A stretch of 7,427 nt of DNA, taken from positions 1 to 7,427 of the forward strand of contig NZ_JBLKSS010000106.1 of assembly GCF_047607725.1 (NCBI RefSeq), given 5' to 3'. Every line of letters starts with the position of its first letter. The stretch's first letter is position 1. The stretch comes from JBLKSS01 sp047607725 (GTDB lineage: Bacteria; Pseudomonadota; Gammaproteobacteria; Enterobacterales; Enterobacteriaceae). A program made the translations under genes and the position numbers. The notes under the pieces were generated by a model. It did no database searches. It was not told where the DNA came from and saw only the letters and a list, made by a program, of their open reading frames with translations. Positions 6,874-7,427 of the stretch are shown in pieces.

Positions 6874-6957
6874 CCGATCATCTGTTCCGGCGACATCCGA
6901 TCAGTTATTCCGATATTTTCCGATCACCCATTCCAGTGATATTCGATCAAGTGTTCG
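6874..6957. repeat. Four 23-bp-spaced repeats at the IS21-family end
   Basis: The motif CCGATCA-N4-TTCC occurs at 6874-6888, 6897-6911 and 6920-6934, with a degenerate copy (TCGATCA-N4-TTCG) at 6943-6957. The start-to-start distance is exactly 23 bp each time. A half-copy (GATTCCGACG, 6861-6870) lies outside the array at 22-bp spacing. IS21-type elements carry multiple terminal repeats thought to bind the IstA transposase; the 23-bp period, about two helical turns, would put bound subunits on one DNA face. Confidence 0.85.
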
Positions 6958-6976
6958 CTCATCTTCTGACTCGGTT

Positions 6977-7427
6977 TTAGTCTATTTTTCCTGTGCGGGC
7001 TACTCCTTGCTCTTTGCGTAGTGATTCGCCTTTAAGTTCCAGTCGATAGCTGGGGTGTACTAGCCGATCGAGTAACGCGTCAGCTGTCGTGGGGTTTTCT
7101 ATCAGTCCATACCATTTTTTTACCGGCAGTTGACTGATCAGGATGCAGCTGCTTTTGTCGTAACGATCTTCCATCACCTCCAACAGCATCGTTGCCTGCA
7201 TCGGACTCATTGATTTCAGGCCCAAGTCGTCCAAGAGCAGTAACTCTATTTTTTCTAACTGCTTAAGCTGTTTTAGGTAGGTTCCGTCTAGCTGGCACTG
7301 GTGAAGATGGGCCAGCAACCGACCCACACACCAGTAACGCACGCTATATTGCTGCCGGCATGCCTGCTCTCCAAGCGCACAACTGAGCCAGGTTTTGCCC
7401 GTACCTGTCGGCCCCGTGATGAGTATG
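6977..7427 (-). CDS. istB: IstB, IS21-family transposition helper ATPase (partial, 5' end off window)
   Basis: AAA+ ATPase that assists the IstA transposase in target selection and strand transfer. About 149 codons are in the window, and the reading frame is open through the right edge, so the N-terminus is missing. A GTG at 7340-7342 lies inside the frame and is not the start. Walker A (GPTGTGKT) is encoded at 7391-7414 and Walker B (LLLLDDLG) follows near the middle. Downstream are the family hallmarks SCILISQLPVKKWY, ENPTTADALLDRLVH and RLELKGESLRK. The protein ends naturally at TAA (6977-6979). No frameshift or stop interrupts the visible part, so this copy could be functional. Confidence 0.95.
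   Translation of the reverse strand, partial: ILITGPTGTGKTWLSCALGEQACRQQYSVRYWCVGRLLAHLHQCQLDGTYLKQLKQLEKIELLLLDDLGLKSMSPMQATMLLEVMEDRYDKSSCILISQLPVKKWYGLIENPTTADALLDRLVHPSYRLELKGESLRKEQGVARTGKID

Larger units (their letters stand above)
6857..7427 (-). mobile_element. IS21-family insertion sequence, istB-side end (runs off window)
   Basis: Consists of a partial istB gene followed by about 120 bp of noncoding end DNA carrying regularly spaced repeats, as expected for IS21-family termini. The outer boundary is not proven. TGCAGATTCCG, starting at 6857, is the best candidate because IS21 elements begin with TG and because a half-copy of the repeat lies there; a TG at 6883 is a second possibility. 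The istA transposase gene should lie upstream of istB, beyond the right edge. Elements of this family are known to be abundant in some Sodalis-related weevil symbionts. Confidence 0.85.

Noticed and set aside
6874..6957. 23-bp-spaced repeats as a small CRISPR array
   Set aside because: The period is far too short for repeat plus spacer, the repeats are imperfect and short, and the array sits at the end of an IS21-family element, which explains it.

Overview
The window looks like the chromosomal terminus region of a gammaproteobacterium close to the enterobacteria, most likely a Sodalis-type insect symbiont. The core gene order (add, ydgA, manA, fumC, tus) is a colinear, inverted version of the Escherichia coli terminus neighbourhood, and the proteins align well to their E. 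coli counterparts as I remember them. Broken genes and insertion-sequence DNA sit at both edges, which is typical of a recently host-restricted genome. The genus is an inference; no marker in the window settles it.

Layout, left to right. Positions 1-102 look like the end of an insertion sequence. It abuts a broken adenosine deaminase gene (add, minus strand, 103-890), which carries an internal +1 frameshift and has also lost its last ~70 codons. Next come two intact minus-strand genes: ydgA (1019-2554, inner-membrane DUF945 protein) and manA (2700-3875, mannose-6-phosphate isomerase). A divergent control region of about 160 bp separates manA from plus-strand fumC (4037-5434, class II fumarase). 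fumC converges on minus-strand tus (5489-6418, replication terminus protein), with a hairpin overlapping the tus stop codon. A Ter-type site (6433-6449) lies just upstream of tus. About 300 bp without a recognisable gene follow, then a 34-residue C-terminal scrap of a probable major facilitator transporter (6750-6856). That scrap is cut by an IS21-family element whose istB helper ATPase runs off the right edge.

How the parts relate. ManA and FumC are central metabolic enzymes (mannose entry to glycolysis, TCA cycle). Tus and its Ter site form the polar replication-fork trap. The most interesting observation is that the Ter-like site matches the consensus except at base 6, the 'lock' cytosine position, where C is replaced by T on the lock strand. 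The Tus pocket residues that hold that cytosine in E. coli (I79, F140, H144, G149, L150) are all retained. I found no convincing wholly new system in this window; the remaining signals concern gene decay and IS biology.
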